The notes below the pieces were generated by a model, which did not search any database, was not told where the DNA came from, and saw only the letters and a program-made list of their open reading frames with translations. Below, piece after piece: positions 8,938 to 16,954 of a stretch of 64,000 bases of DNA. The DNA lies in NCBI RefSeq assembly GCF_008727925.1, contig NZ_VTWT01000009.1:1-64000 (forward strand), in the 5' to 3' direction. Every line of letters begins with the position of its first letter. Positions within the stretch are counted from its first letter, which is position 1. The position numbers and the translations under genes were made by a program. Origin of the DNA: Adhaeribacter soli. Lineage in GTDB: Bacteria > Bacteroidota > Bacteroidia > Cytophagales > Hymenobacteraceae.

Positions 8938-9149
8938 TCAGAATCAGGATTTGCAGGATTTAAGGATTTTCAGGACTATTGCCTGAATCAGAATTTACAG
9001 AATTTATAGAATTTACAGAATCCTGGTTTTAAAAAATTTGCACGGACCAAAGCATATCCGATCAGAGTAAATGAGGAATTAAGGCAGAAACTTGAATTCC
9101 AAAAGCTCCCCTCCTTTTTTCAAGGAGGGGCAGGGGTGGTTCTGTATCA
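8935..9149. repeat. Stop-codon-anchored repeat, copy 1
   Basis: An AT-rich part (8935 to about 9030) starts with TAATCAGAATCAGGATTT, then varies on a CAGAATTTACAGAAT theme. After about 75 bp a GC-rich hairpin follows (9107-9130, CCCCTCCTT pairing with AAGGAGGGG) and ends GCAGGGGTGGTTCTGT. The same two blocks occur in reverse order and opposite strand at 56364-56607, where the first three bases again form a gene's stop codon. No protein-coding content is credible here. Confidence 0.75.
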
Positions 9150-9196
9150 TGCAGCACCACCGTACGCTTCAGAGAACCGAATGGATGAAAATTATT

Positions 9197-9320
9197 CCGT
9201 CATCTCGACGTCAGGAGAGATCCCATCAAGTTGGTAATACCTTTTATTCAGGACTTTCTTCTTTAATCCGAAAATTTGGCTTCAAGGAGCGTTTTGTTTT
9301 CTCCTTCTGCCGAGATGACT
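9197..9320. repeat. GTCATCTCGA element, copy 1
   Basis: The left end reads CGTCATCTCGACGTCAGG and the right end CGAGATGAC, giving imperfect terminal inverted repeats. The core contains ATCAAGTTGGTAATACC, which appears in the opposite orientation inside the copy at 47261-47361. The gap 8938-9380 is otherwise filled by the preceding repeat and holds no gene I can support. Confidence 0.65.
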
Positions 9321-9380
9321 TACAATACTAAATTTCCGTAATTTCGACCAAACCTAACCCACCAGGAAAACTCCCCGCCT

Positions 9381-10016
9381 TTGCAAAACAACTTCAACCG
9401 GATAGCTCCTTTTTACGACTTCCTGGCCAGACGCATCTTCGGCAAAGCCATTCAGAATTCCCAAACCTGGCTCCTGCCCTTCGTTCCCGAAAATGCCAAC
9501 GTCCTCATCATCGGCGGCGGCACCGGCTGGATCTTGACCGAATTCCTGAAACACACCAACTGCCGTTCGATCCTGTACCTGGAAGCCTCTGGGAAAATGC
9601 TGGAACTGAGCAAAAAACGGTATGATAAAGCCCAGAAAACCACCACCGATGTAGCATTCCGCCTCGGCACCGAAACCGTATTAAAGCCCGAAGAAACCTT
9701 CGATGTAGTTTTCACTGGCTTTCTGTTCGACCTTTTTCAACCCGAACCCTTACACGACTTAATGACCAGGCTGAACGCACACCTGAAGCCCGGCGGCAGT
9801 TGGCTGGTAGCCGACTTTGAGCCCAAAAACGCTACCAGTTTCTGGCAAAAAAGCCTGCTGAAAAGCATGATCCTGTTCTTTAAACTTACCGCCAACCTGC
9901 AGGCCAACGAGCTACCCGACCTGGAAAAAGAATTCGCCCACTTTCCTTTAAACCTTCAGCAGCAAAAGTTCTTTTATAAGAAATTGATTGCGGCCGGCGT
10001 TTACCGGAAACAGTAG
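9381..10016 (+). CDS. Class I SAM-dependent methyltransferase
   Basis: This 211-residue protein starts at a TTG codon (MQNNFNRIAPFYDFLARRIFG after initiation); no better ATG keeps the conserved N-terminus. The Rossmann motif I is NVLIIGGGTGWILTEFL, followed by an acidic YLEASGKMLE strand end and the motif IV-like FDVVFTGFLFDLF. This is a UbiE/COQ5-like small-molecule methyltransferase fold, but the substrate is unknown. It lacks a signal peptide and is presumably cytosolic. Confidence 0.82.
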   Translation: MQNNFNRIAPFYDFLARRIFGKAIQNSQTWLLPFVPENANVLIIGGGTGWILTEFLKHTNCRSILYLEASGKMLELSKKRYDKAQKTTTDVAFRLGTETVLKPEETFDVVFTGFLFDLFQPEPLHDLMTRLNAHLKPGGSWLVADFEPKNATSFWQKSLLKSMILFFKLTANLQANELPDLEKEFAHFPLNLQQQKFFYKKLIAAGVYRKQ

Positions 10017-10107
10017 GCTTTTCACCCTAAAAAGTAAAACTGCCAGGTTGCTGCTTTTCGAATGAAGCCCACAATTCGTACCTTAGCCTGTTTACCGATC
10101 CAATACT

Positions 10108-11931
10108 ATGAAATTCCTGACCTGCCTTTTAGTTGCTTCCTTTTTCAGTTTAGAGCTTTTGGCGCAGACCGATACCCGCTATACGCTTGCCTTCCCGAAT
10201 GCCGTGCACCACGAAGCGCAGGTTACGGCCACTTTCTCCGGCATTAAAGCGCCGGTGCTGGAAGCGCGCATGGCCCGTTCCTCGCCGGGCCGGTATGCGC
10301 TGCACGAATTTGCCAAGAACGTGTACACCGTAAAAGCCGAAGACAGCAAAGGCAATCAACTGAAAATTACCCGGCCAAACCCGCACCAGTGGAACGTTTC
10401 GGGTCACGACGGTACCGTAAAAATAACCTACACCCTTTTCGGCGACCGCACCGACGGCACCTACGCCAGCATCGACGAAACGCACGCCCACCTGAACGCG
10501 CCGGCTACGTTCATGTACGCGCAGGGCTTCGAACAAAAACCTTCGTTTATAAAATTTGAGCTTCCTGCCGAAAAGAACTGGACAATTGCTACCCAATTGA
10601 AACCGGAAAATCAGCCCAACACGTATTCCGCACCCAATTTCCAGTACCTCATGGATTCTCCCGTTAAAATAGCCGATATGATGTGGCGCGAATGGCAGGT
10701 GCAGGACAAAGGCAAAACCAAAACGATCCGCTTTGCGCTCCACCACAACGGCACGGCTGCAGAATTCGATAAGTATGTGGAAGAAACCAGGAAAATCGTA
10801 AAAGAGGGACAAGCGGCATTCGGCGAACTGCCCGATTTCGATTTCGGCAACTACACCTTTATAGGCTGCTACATGTCCCACGCCGCCGGCGACGGCATGG
10901 AACACCGCAATTCTACGATCCTGACTTCACCACGCCCCTTAAAAACTTCCGCTTCCGATAACCTGGGTACCGTTTCGCACGAGTTCGTGCATGCCTGGAA
11001 CGTGGAACGCATCCGGCCGAAAAACCTCGAACCTTTCAACTTTGCCGATGCCAACATGAGCGATGCCCTCTGGTTTGCCGAAGGCGTAACGAACTACCTG
11101 GACGATCTGCTTCTTTGCCGTACCGGCGCCCTCAGTCAGGAAGATTATGCCAAAACCATAGGCAACAGCCTTAACTACTTCCTGCTGCTGCCGGGTAAAA
11201 ACTCATATTCGCCGGTGGAAATGAGCATTCAGGCGCCCTTTGTGGATGCCGCCCGTTCCGTGGACCCGACCAACCGCCTGAACACCTATGTGTCATATTA
11301 CAATTACGGCGACGTACTTGGCCTGGCCCTCGACCTGATGCTCCGTTCCCGGTACAACACTTCGCTGGATGCCTACATGCAATTGCTCTGGCAAACCTAC
11401 GGGAAGCCCGAAAAGCCCTACGACCTGCCGGAACTGGAACAGGCATTAGCCCAGCTCACCAAAAACGAAGCTTTCGCCAGTGAATTCTTCCAGAAACACG
11501 TTTACGGCCACGTATTACCCGATTTTAATGATTTGCTCCGGGAGGCCGGTTTTGAATTACGTGCTGCCAAACCTGGCGAAGCCTCCCTGGGATATGCCCC
11601 GCTCTCATTTTCCGGCAACCGCGCTACCCTGCAGACCGGCACCATCCTGGATTCGCCCCTTTACAAAGCCGGCGTAGAAAACGAAGATGTGCTGTTAAAA
11701 CTGGCCGGCAAAACTCTGAAAAGCGACCAGGACCTGAAAAGCCTCCTCAAGAAGCACAAGCCCGGCGATACAATAGAACTGGAGTTTGAGCAACGCGGCC
11801 AGCGCAAAACGGCTAAGATTACCCTGATCGAAAACCCGGCCGTAGAAGTGGTGGCCATAGAAAAAACCGGAAAACCCTTAACCGACAAAGCAAAGCAGCT
11901 AAGAAATGGATGGTTAAGCCCGAAGAGTTAA
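10108..11931 (+). CDS. M61 family metallopeptidase with PDZ domain
   Basis: This 607-residue exported protease has an N-terminal signal peptide ending near LLAQ at residue 20. A beta-sandwich domain follows, then the zinc site HEFVHAWN at residues 291-298 with the third ligand Glu near 325 (WFAEGVTNYLDD). A PDZ domain lies at about residues 510-590. M61 (glycyl aminopeptidase-like) enzymes act in the periplasm or at the surface. Full family length and intact metal ligands argue for an active enzyme. The gene stands alone. Confidence 0.93.
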   Translation: MKFLTCLLVASFFSLELLAQTDTRYTLAFPNAVHHEAQVTATFSGIKAPVLEARMARSSPGRYALHEFAKNVYTVKAEDSKGNQLKITRPNPHQWNVSGHDGTVKITYTLFGDRTDGTYASIDETHAHLNAPATFMYAQGFEQKPSFIKFELPAEKNWTIATQLKPENQPNTYSAPNFQYLMDSPVKIADMMWREWQVQDKGKTKTIRFALHHNGTAAEFDKYVEETRKIVKEGQAAFGELPDFDFGNYTFIGCYMSHAAGDGMEHRNSTILTSPRPLKTSASDNLGTVSHEFVHAWNVERIRPKNLEPFNFADANMSDALWFAEGVTNYLDDLLLCRTGALSQEDYAKTIGNSLNYFLLLPGKNSYSPVEMSIQAPFVDAARSVDPTNRLNTYVSYYNYGDVLGLALDLMLRSRYNTSLDAYMQLLWQTYGKPEKPYDLPELEQALAQLTKNEAFASEFFQKHVYGHVLPDFNDLLREAGFELRAAKPGEASLGYAPLSFSGNRATLQTGTILDSPLYKAGVENEDVLLKLAGKTLKSDQDLKSLLKKHKPGDTIELEFEQRGQRKTAKITLIENPAVEVVAIEKTGKPLTDKAKQLRNGWLSPKS

Positions 11932-11955
11932 TAAATAACTGACGTTACGCAAGCA

Positions 11956-12077
11956 GGAGAAGAGTCCCCCTTTGGAGGGGGTAGGGGGAGGATTTTTACA
12001 TTATTTGATTTTCAAAAATGATCAGATAAATCTCCTGTCCTCCCCCTACCCCCTCCAAAGGCAGGGCCGTTTCATTC
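11956..12077. repeat. Repeat with 23-bp inverted arms, core in orientation A
   Basis: Perfect 23-bp inverted repeats at 11970-11992 and 12038-12060 (CTTTGGAGGGGGTAGG... and its complement) enclose a 45-nt core at 11993-12037. A second copy at 30785-30911 has the same outer flanks (AAGCAGGAGAA on the left, GGCAGGGCCGTTTCATTCT on the right). Its 45-nt core is inverted, matching the reverse complement at 40 of 45 positions. Confidence 0.85.
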
Positions 12078-12254
12078 TACGAAACTCTCCCCTTCAGGGG
12101 AGCCAGAGGGGTGTAAACTACCGGTATATCCTTGCAGAAACAGCCCTTTTGAGGCTATCGCCTCACTGAAGTTGAAAACTTCAGGCTATTTGTAGGTCCA
12201 AGTTACCGCTTCGCTCAAACTTAAACCAGCAATTTTGTGAATGAAACGGCCCTG
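12062..12254. repeat. Stem-loop cassette with 16-bp terminal inverted repeats
   Basis: CAGGGCCGTTTCATTC at 12062-12077 is exactly complementary to 12239-12254. Inside are consecutive stem-loops: GAGGC-TATC-GCCTC (12151-12164), CTGAAGTT-GAA-AACTTCAG (12166-12184, arms 8 bp) and a weaker AAGTT...AACTT pair around CCGCTTCGCTC. The internal part recurs twice, in opposite orientations, at 48368-48735. The rest of the 11932-12511 gap (12255-12511) shows no gene; TAAATTTG at 12374 could be a -7 element but lies far from the next start. Confidence 0.75.
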
Positions 12255-12511
12255 TCTCTAAAGGGGGACTTAAAAAAAAATGCTTAACGTCAGTAAATAA
12301 GTAAGCGGACAATCTTAGTTTGAATAATGTAATGTTCACTCAATGTCCTTCTGGAAGTCGTAGTGGTTTAAAGTAAATTTGTTCGCTTAGGTAAAGGCTT
12401 GAAGCCGAAGAAAACCGCTTCGTTGAACAGGAATACTTATTTTACCGTTTAATCGTTTAAGAAAAGTACAGCAGAATTTTATAACTTGCTGAATCTGAAA
12501 GTTGCTGCCCT

Positions 12512-13144
12512 ATGAAACTGAAATTTGCTTTTATTGCCCTCTTCTCCGCTTTTGGCCTGAATACGTTTGCCCAGTCTGAAAAAACCGCGCTGGAAACAAT
12601 GCCGGTTGCAACCGTGGCTCCTGACAGCGCCGTGCAAACCAAAGTAGCCGAAAACAAGCCTGAAGGCACCAAAACAGTAGTGCAGGCGCCGAAAAAAGTA
12701 TTTTACAACTTATCGGCCGGAGCCGGCTTCAGCAATTTCGGCAACTACACTTATATTTCGCCTTCGGTTTTTTACCGCCTGAACCCGAAGTGGAGCGTTT
12801 TCACCAGCTTAACCTACCTCAACGGCAATTTCAGTTATTTTGGCGGGGATAACCGCCAGCCGATGGCCACTAAAAATTACCTGCTGCACGCCGGCGCCGC
12901 CTACGATGTAAACGATAAGCTTCGGCTTTCCGGCAGCGTATGGCGCGATTTTTCCGGCGCAACCACCCAGTTCAACAACAGCGGTTTCCGTCAGCCGGCC
13001 ATTTACGGTACTGAATTTCATGCCCGGTATAAAATCACCGAGAACCTGTCGGTTTCCGGCGGCATCCGGACTACCAACGGCAATTTCTATTCTCCCTATA
13101 ACTATAATTCCTATTACAGCCCTTCGCCTTTCCTGGGCTTCTAG
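12512..13144 (+). CDS. Putative exported outer-membrane beta-barrel-like protein
   Basis: This 210-residue protein has a clear signal peptide (cleavage after FAQ near residue 21). A low-complexity Ala/Val/Pro stretch follows, then from about residue 70 alternating aromatic and polar strands (FYNLSAGAGFSNFGNYTYISP, WSVFTSLTYLNGNFSYFGG) as in small outer-membrane barrels. The end is rich in Tyr, Asn and Ser and finishes SPFLGF. I recognise no named family. It stands alone between two repeat-filled gaps. The barrel inference rests on strand pattern only. Confidence 0.65.
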   Translation: MKLKFAFIALFSAFGLNTFAQSEKTALETMPVATVAPDSAVQTKVAENKPEGTKTVVQAPKKVFYNLSAGAGFSNFGNYTYISPSVFYRLNPKWSVFTSLTYLNGNFSYFGGDNRQPMATKNYLLHAGAAYDVNDKLRLSGSVWRDFSGATTQFNNSGFRQPAIYGTEFHARYKITENLSVSGGIRTTNGNFYSPYNYNSYYSPSPFLGF

Positions 13145-13146
13145 AA

Positions 13147-13286
13147 GCTATCTCAAAAAACTGTCATCCTGAGCGATAGCGAAGGACCTCGTTGGCTCTC
13201 AGCACCAAAGCCAGATTTAAAGTTTTTACCAGGAGCCGACGGGTTGTTTCTCTATTTTTCAACATTACTGCCATTATTGAGATAGC
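13147..13286. repeat. Short element with 10-bp terminal inverted repeats
   Basis: GCTATCTCAA (13147-13156) pairs with TTGAGATAGC (13277-13286). The interior starts CTGTCATCCTGAGCGATAGCG, a motif seen in Bacteroidota intergenic repeats. It begins two bases after the preceding stop codon and may end that transcript. No second copy is in this window. Confidence 0.5.
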
Positions 13287-13335
13287 CTCTACTCTCTTTT
13301 CAGAAATCAGAAGCTTTTCCTACCGCCGCCTGTAA

Positions 13336-14337
13336 ATGGATAAAATTACCTACCTCCGCAACGAGCACCTGAATACCATAAAACCCGGTTATCCGGGCAA
13401 TAAGCTCATAAACGGCAGGTTTGCGAACGGCGAGGAATTTTACGCGCCTTCTTTTTTAACGGTGCTGAAGTGGAAACTCGGCCCGAAGCCCCAGGCAGCA
13501 GAAAAAGCGAACGATACTTTCAGGGTAGATGTAAAGCCTTTACTGGCAGACACTTTTTCGGGAAAAGAAGATACGATTATCTGGCTGGGCCACGCTACTT
13601 TTTACATCCGCTTAAACGGCGTTTCCTTTTTAACCGATCCGGTTTTATTTGACATTCCGTTGCTGAAGCGCAAAAGCGACCTGCCCTGCCAGCCCGAAGA
13701 GATCAAAAACCTCGACTTCCTGCTGCTTTCGCACGGCCACCGCGACCACCTCGACGAACGTTCCATCAAAACGCTCATCCGCCAGAACCCCAATCTGAAA
13801 GCACTGGCTCCGCTTAAAATGCACCAATTGCTGAAGGAATTTGCGCCGGAACTGCCCGTGGAAGAAGCCGGCTGGTTTCAGCAGTTTTCGCCGGAACTCA
13901 CCAAAGGCTCAGATGTATTTTATTTACCGGCCCGCCACTGGCACCGACGCGGCCTATTCGATATAAACAAAATTCTCTGGGGCAGTTTCCTGTTAAGAAC
14001 CAAAGGCAAAACCGTTTTCTTCGCCGGCGATTCCGCTTCTGGTCCGCACTTTTCCGAAATTCATGAATTGTTCGGCAGTCCGGATTATTGCCTGATGCCG
14101 ATCGGTGCCTATAAACCGGCCTTTCTGATGCAAAAAAGCCATCTAAACCCGCGGGAGGCCGCAGTTGCTTTCAACCAGTTAGTCGGCAAACATTTTATTC
14201 CCATGCACTTCGGCACCTTCGAGTTATCTGACGAACCGGCCTCAGAACCGATCAGAATCATAAAAGAACTGGCCGCAACAGGCAAGCTTTCAGGCAAACT
14301 GATCGCGCCGGCAGTGGGCGAGGTTATTTCGATCTGA
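13336..14337 (+). CDS. MBL-fold metallo-hydrolase (UlaG/NAPE-PLD-like)
   Basis: This 333-residue protein of the metallo-beta-lactamase fold shows the metal-binding motif LSHGHRDHLD preceded by WLGHATFYIRLNG, then a metal-bridging Asp in FAGDSA and a late His in PMHFGTF. This order fits the UlaG/NAPE-PLD-like branch, which hydrolyses phosphodiesters or lactones. No signal peptide is visible, so it is probably cytosolic. The substrate is unknown; the fold and metal site are secure. Confidence 0.9.
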   Translation: MDKITYLRNEHLNTIKPGYPGNKLINGRFANGEEFYAPSFLTVLKWKLGPKPQAAEKANDTFRVDVKPLLADTFSGKEDTIIWLGHATFYIRLNGVSFLTDPVLFDIPLLKRKSDLPCQPEEIKNLDFLLLSHGHRDHLDERSIKTLIRQNPNLKALAPLKMHQLLKEFAPELPVEEAGWFQQFSPELTKGSDVFYLPARHWHRRGLFDINKILWGSFLLRTKGKTVFFAGDSASGPHFSEIHELFGSPDYCLMPIGAYKPAFLMQKSHLNPREAAVAFNQLVGKHFIPMHFGTFELSDEPASEPIRIIKELAATGKLSGKLIAPAVGEVISI

Positions 14338-14407
14338 TTTTGCTCCTTTATAAGAATCTCTTTTTAAAAATCAGGCTTTTCCAAGCTTGCCCCTGTTGAT
14401 GTTTTTA

Positions 14408-14688
14408 CCATAGCAGTCAGGCCAGGAAATAGTGGGGTATTTGATCGTAGAGACGCACTATAGTGCGTCTTTTTAATATTGCGCCATCCCTGAGTGAGGC
14501 CGAAGGAACTAACGCATACCGACCCCAAACGAAAGGCATTTATTACAGCTACGCTGGGTCCATTCGACTCCCGTCTCAGGAATACTCAAATGCCATAGCA
14601 GTAACCAAAAGTTTAGCTCCGCTGAATCTTCGATTTCTTCGACAAGCTCAGAATGACCTGCTTTTTGGCTTTAGTTGATGGCAATGGT
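14408..14688. repeat. Degenerate copy of the ACCATAGCCGTCAAGC element
   Basis: The ends ACCATAGCAGTCAGGCCAG and TTAGTTGATGGCAATGGT resemble the 19-bp termini of the element at 59959-60138. The interior CTTCGACAAGCTCAGAATGACC and CTCAAATGCCATAGCAGTAACC occur there in the opposite orientation. An added hairpin, AGACGCACTATAGTGCGTCT (14452-14471), lies inside. No gene is supportable in 14338-14812; a possible -7 element precedes the next gene. Confidence 0.6.
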
Positions 14689-14775
14689 GAAATCATTGCA
14701 AAGGCTTTTCTAGCTGAAGGAAACAGGAAAAAGCAGTTACCAAATCCGAAGTAACCTATTCCACCCGCTTTTCCT

Positions 14776-14783
14776 TATATTTG
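14776..14783 (+). promoter_or_regulatory. Possible -7 element TATATTTG
   Basis: TATATTTG matches the Bacteroidota -7 consensus TAnnTTTG and lies 29 bp before the symporter start. No clear TTTG was found near -33, so this is a moderate call. Confidence 0.4.
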
Positions 14784-14812
14784 CCCTACGCTATTTCCAA
14801 TTCCGAAAATAC

Positions 14813-16288
14813 ATGTCGCCACAACTCATAATGGGCATTATTATCGCCTATTTCTGTATCCTGATCTTTATTTCCCTTATAACCAGCAAGAACACCGATT
14901 CGCAGGCATTCTTTCTGGCCAACAAGCAATCGCCCTGGTTTATCGTGGCCTTTGGCATGATCGGTACTTCGCTTTCGGGGGTAACGTTCATTTCCATTCC
15001 CGGAACGGTGGCTACCAATGCCTTTTCGTATTTGCAGCTGGTGCTCGGGTATTTGCTGGGTTACCTGGTAATTGCCACCATCTTAATGCCGCTATATTAC
15101 CGCCTGAACCTGGTTTCCATTTACACTTACCTGGAGCAGCGGTTTGGCTACTGGAGCTATAAAACCGGCGCTTTTTTCTTTTTGCTTTCCCGCACCATTG
15201 GCGCAGCCTTGCGCCTTTACGTGGTGGCCGGCGTGCTGCAGCTGGCCGTTTTCGACACCCTGGGTATCCCCTTCTGGCTCAACGTTTTAATTACCATTAT
15301 GCTCATCTGGGTTTATACCTTCCGGGGCGGCATGAAAACCATTATCTGGACCGATACTTTCCAGACCCTGGCCATGCTCATTTGCGTGGGAACCAGCATC
15401 GTGCTCATTTCGCAGGAACTGGATTTGAGTTTTCAGGGCATGATCAATACCATTTCGGAAAGTAAATACTCGCAAACCTTTTTCTGGGAGCCGAAAGACA
15501 GCAAATATTTCCTGAAGCAATTCTTTTCCGGCGCCTTTATTACTATTGTAATGACGGGCCTGGACCAGGACATGATGCAGAAAAATCTGAGCTGCAAGAA
15601 CATCGGCGAAGCGCAGAAAAACATGTTCTGGTTCAGCATCATTCTGGTATTCGTGAATATTTTCTTCCTGGCCCTGGGCGCGCTGCTTTACATTTATGCC
15701 GAACAAAAAGGCATTGCATTACCGGCCAAAGGCGACGACGTTTTCCCCTTCCTGGCTTTAAATCATTTTAACATGGTGGCCAGCATCGCTTTTATAATCG
15801 GGATCACTGCCATTACCTACGCCTCCGCCGATTCGGCCTTAACCGCGCTTACCACTTCTTTCTGTGTCGATTTCCTGGATTTTGCCAAACGCGACGAACA
15901 CCAGCGCGTGCGTTACCGTTACGCGGTGCACTTAGGTTTCTCTTTCCTGCTCATGCTCGTGATCCTGATCTTCCGGGCTATAAACGACCAGAGCGTAATT
16001 GCGGCCGTGTTTAAAGTAGCCGGTTACACCTACGGTCCGTTGCTTGGGCTATATTCTTTCGGCCTGTTTACCAAACGTCACCTCCGCGATAAATGGGTAC
16101 CGCTGGTTTGCGTGGTTTGCCCGATCCTGACCTACATAACCAATGCGAACTCCAAAGAATGGCTCTGGGGCTATGAGTTCGGCTTCGAAATTTTAATGCT
16201 AAACGGCTTCCTGACCTTTATGGGACTACTATTCATTTCCAGCCGTCGGCCGGAGCAGGTTTCGGCACTGATGCCGGTAGCACCGTAA
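14813..16288 (+). CDS. Sodium:solute symporter (SSS family)
   Basis: This 491-residue inner-membrane protein has about 13 predicted helices and family blocks such as FIVAFGMIGTSLSGVTFISIPG near the N-terminus, YTFRGGMKTIIWTDTFQ, and GLDQDMMQKNLSC in the middle. It is a full-length member of the solute:sodium symporter family, which imports sugars, amino acids, nucleosides or vitamins with Na+. The substrate cannot be assigned from sequence. A strong bidirectional terminator starts 81 bp after the stop. Confidence 0.92.
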   Translation: MSPQLIMGIIIAYFCILIFISLITSKNTDSQAFFLANKQSPWFIVAFGMIGTSLSGVTFISIPGTVATNAFSYLQLVLGYLLGYLVIATILMPLYYRLNLVSIYTYLEQRFGYWSYKTGAFFFLLSRTIGAALRLYVVAGVLQLAVFDTLGIPFWLNVLITIMLIWVYTFRGGMKTIIWTDTFQTLAMLICVGTSIVLISQELDLSFQGMINTISESKYSQTFFWEPKDSKYFLKQFFSGAFITIVMTGLDQDMMQKNLSCKNIGEAQKNMFWFSIILVFVNIFFLALGALLYIYAEQKGIALPAKGDDVFPFLALNHFNMVASIAFIIGITAITYASADSALTALTTSFCVDFLDFAKRDEHQRVRYRYAVHLGFSFLLMLVILIFRAINDQSVIAAVFKVAGYTYGPLLGLYSFGLFTKRHLRDKWVPLVCVVCPILTYITNANSKEWLWGYEFGFEILMLNGFLTFMGLLFISSRRPEQVSALMPVAP

Positions 16289-16368
16289 AACGATAGGATT
16301 TCTGCTGAAAAAACCGAAAGGCTACTAAAATGAAGCATTAAAAGCCCTGCTCCCGTTTTCCTGAAAAA

Positions 16369-16417
16369 ACTAAAAATCCCTGAACTGCCCTATTCCGGCA
16401 ATTCAGGGATTTTTAGT
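16369..16417 (+). terminator. Terminator after the symporter gene
   Basis: Perfect 16-bp arms (ACTAAAAATCCCTGAA and complement) flank a 17-nt loop and end in a T-rich stretch. The stem also has A-runs on its left, so it could work in both directions. Confidence 0.8.
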
Positions 16418-16954
16418 TTGCAGATAGTGTCCGACCAATTTATTTTATAGTATTTGCCTGACGGAATTTGTAATCCCACTTTTTTACAAATCAACTTGGC
16501 AATGCAGTATGTTACCCTCACTGCGAGCCTTTCTCACAAATATTTCCGAATGTGATTATTCTCTTCAATCCAAAACCGGCTATTGTAACTAACGAAATTG
16601 CATAAAGGCCACTTCCTGCTGGTTCAGGTTAGTTAGAAACCGGTAAAGTGCGCATTTGCAAAAGGCAATAAAAAAAACAGTTCCTGAAGACTTTATTCCA
16701 GCCGGTACTTTAACATGGTTTTAAAGCCCGCTCCTTTAATTTCTTTTTCTTTCTGAAAAGTTAATCGTAGTACAATATAACGCTACAGTAGTTACTGCTC
16801 CTTTATCAACTACCCCCCATTCAGTCAGGGAATGGGGTGGTCAAGTTGCTTCCGAGGCAATCTAATTCCAGTTTCAACCCAATAAAACAACAAGCTTTTG
16901 CTGGTTGACGCCACCTGCTGCCTTTTAAATGTTCTTTAACTATAATTCTATCCT
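16418..16954. other. Intergenic region upstream of a T9SS protein
   Basis: This 537-bp gap has no ORF I can support. An 8-bp hairpin lies at 16815-16837 (CCCCATTC, 7-nt loop, GAATGGGG), about 118 bp before the next start. It may be part of a long leader, but it matches no riboswitch class I know. No other repeat was recognised. Confidence 0.4.

Noticed and set aside
9092-9331. 79-codon open frame in the 9 kb gap
   Set aside because: It crosses two repeat elements and has no initiation context or homology.
11972-12169. 65-codon frame in the 12 kb repeat
   Set aside because: It is made of the inverted-arm repeat and stem-loop cassette, with no protein-like composition.
14463-14678. 71-codon open frame in the 14.4 kb gap
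   Set aside because: It lies in a degenerate repeat and starts inside a hairpin.
16815-16837. Hairpin taken as a riboswitch
   Set aside because: A single short stem without any known aptamer motif is not enough to call a riboswitch.
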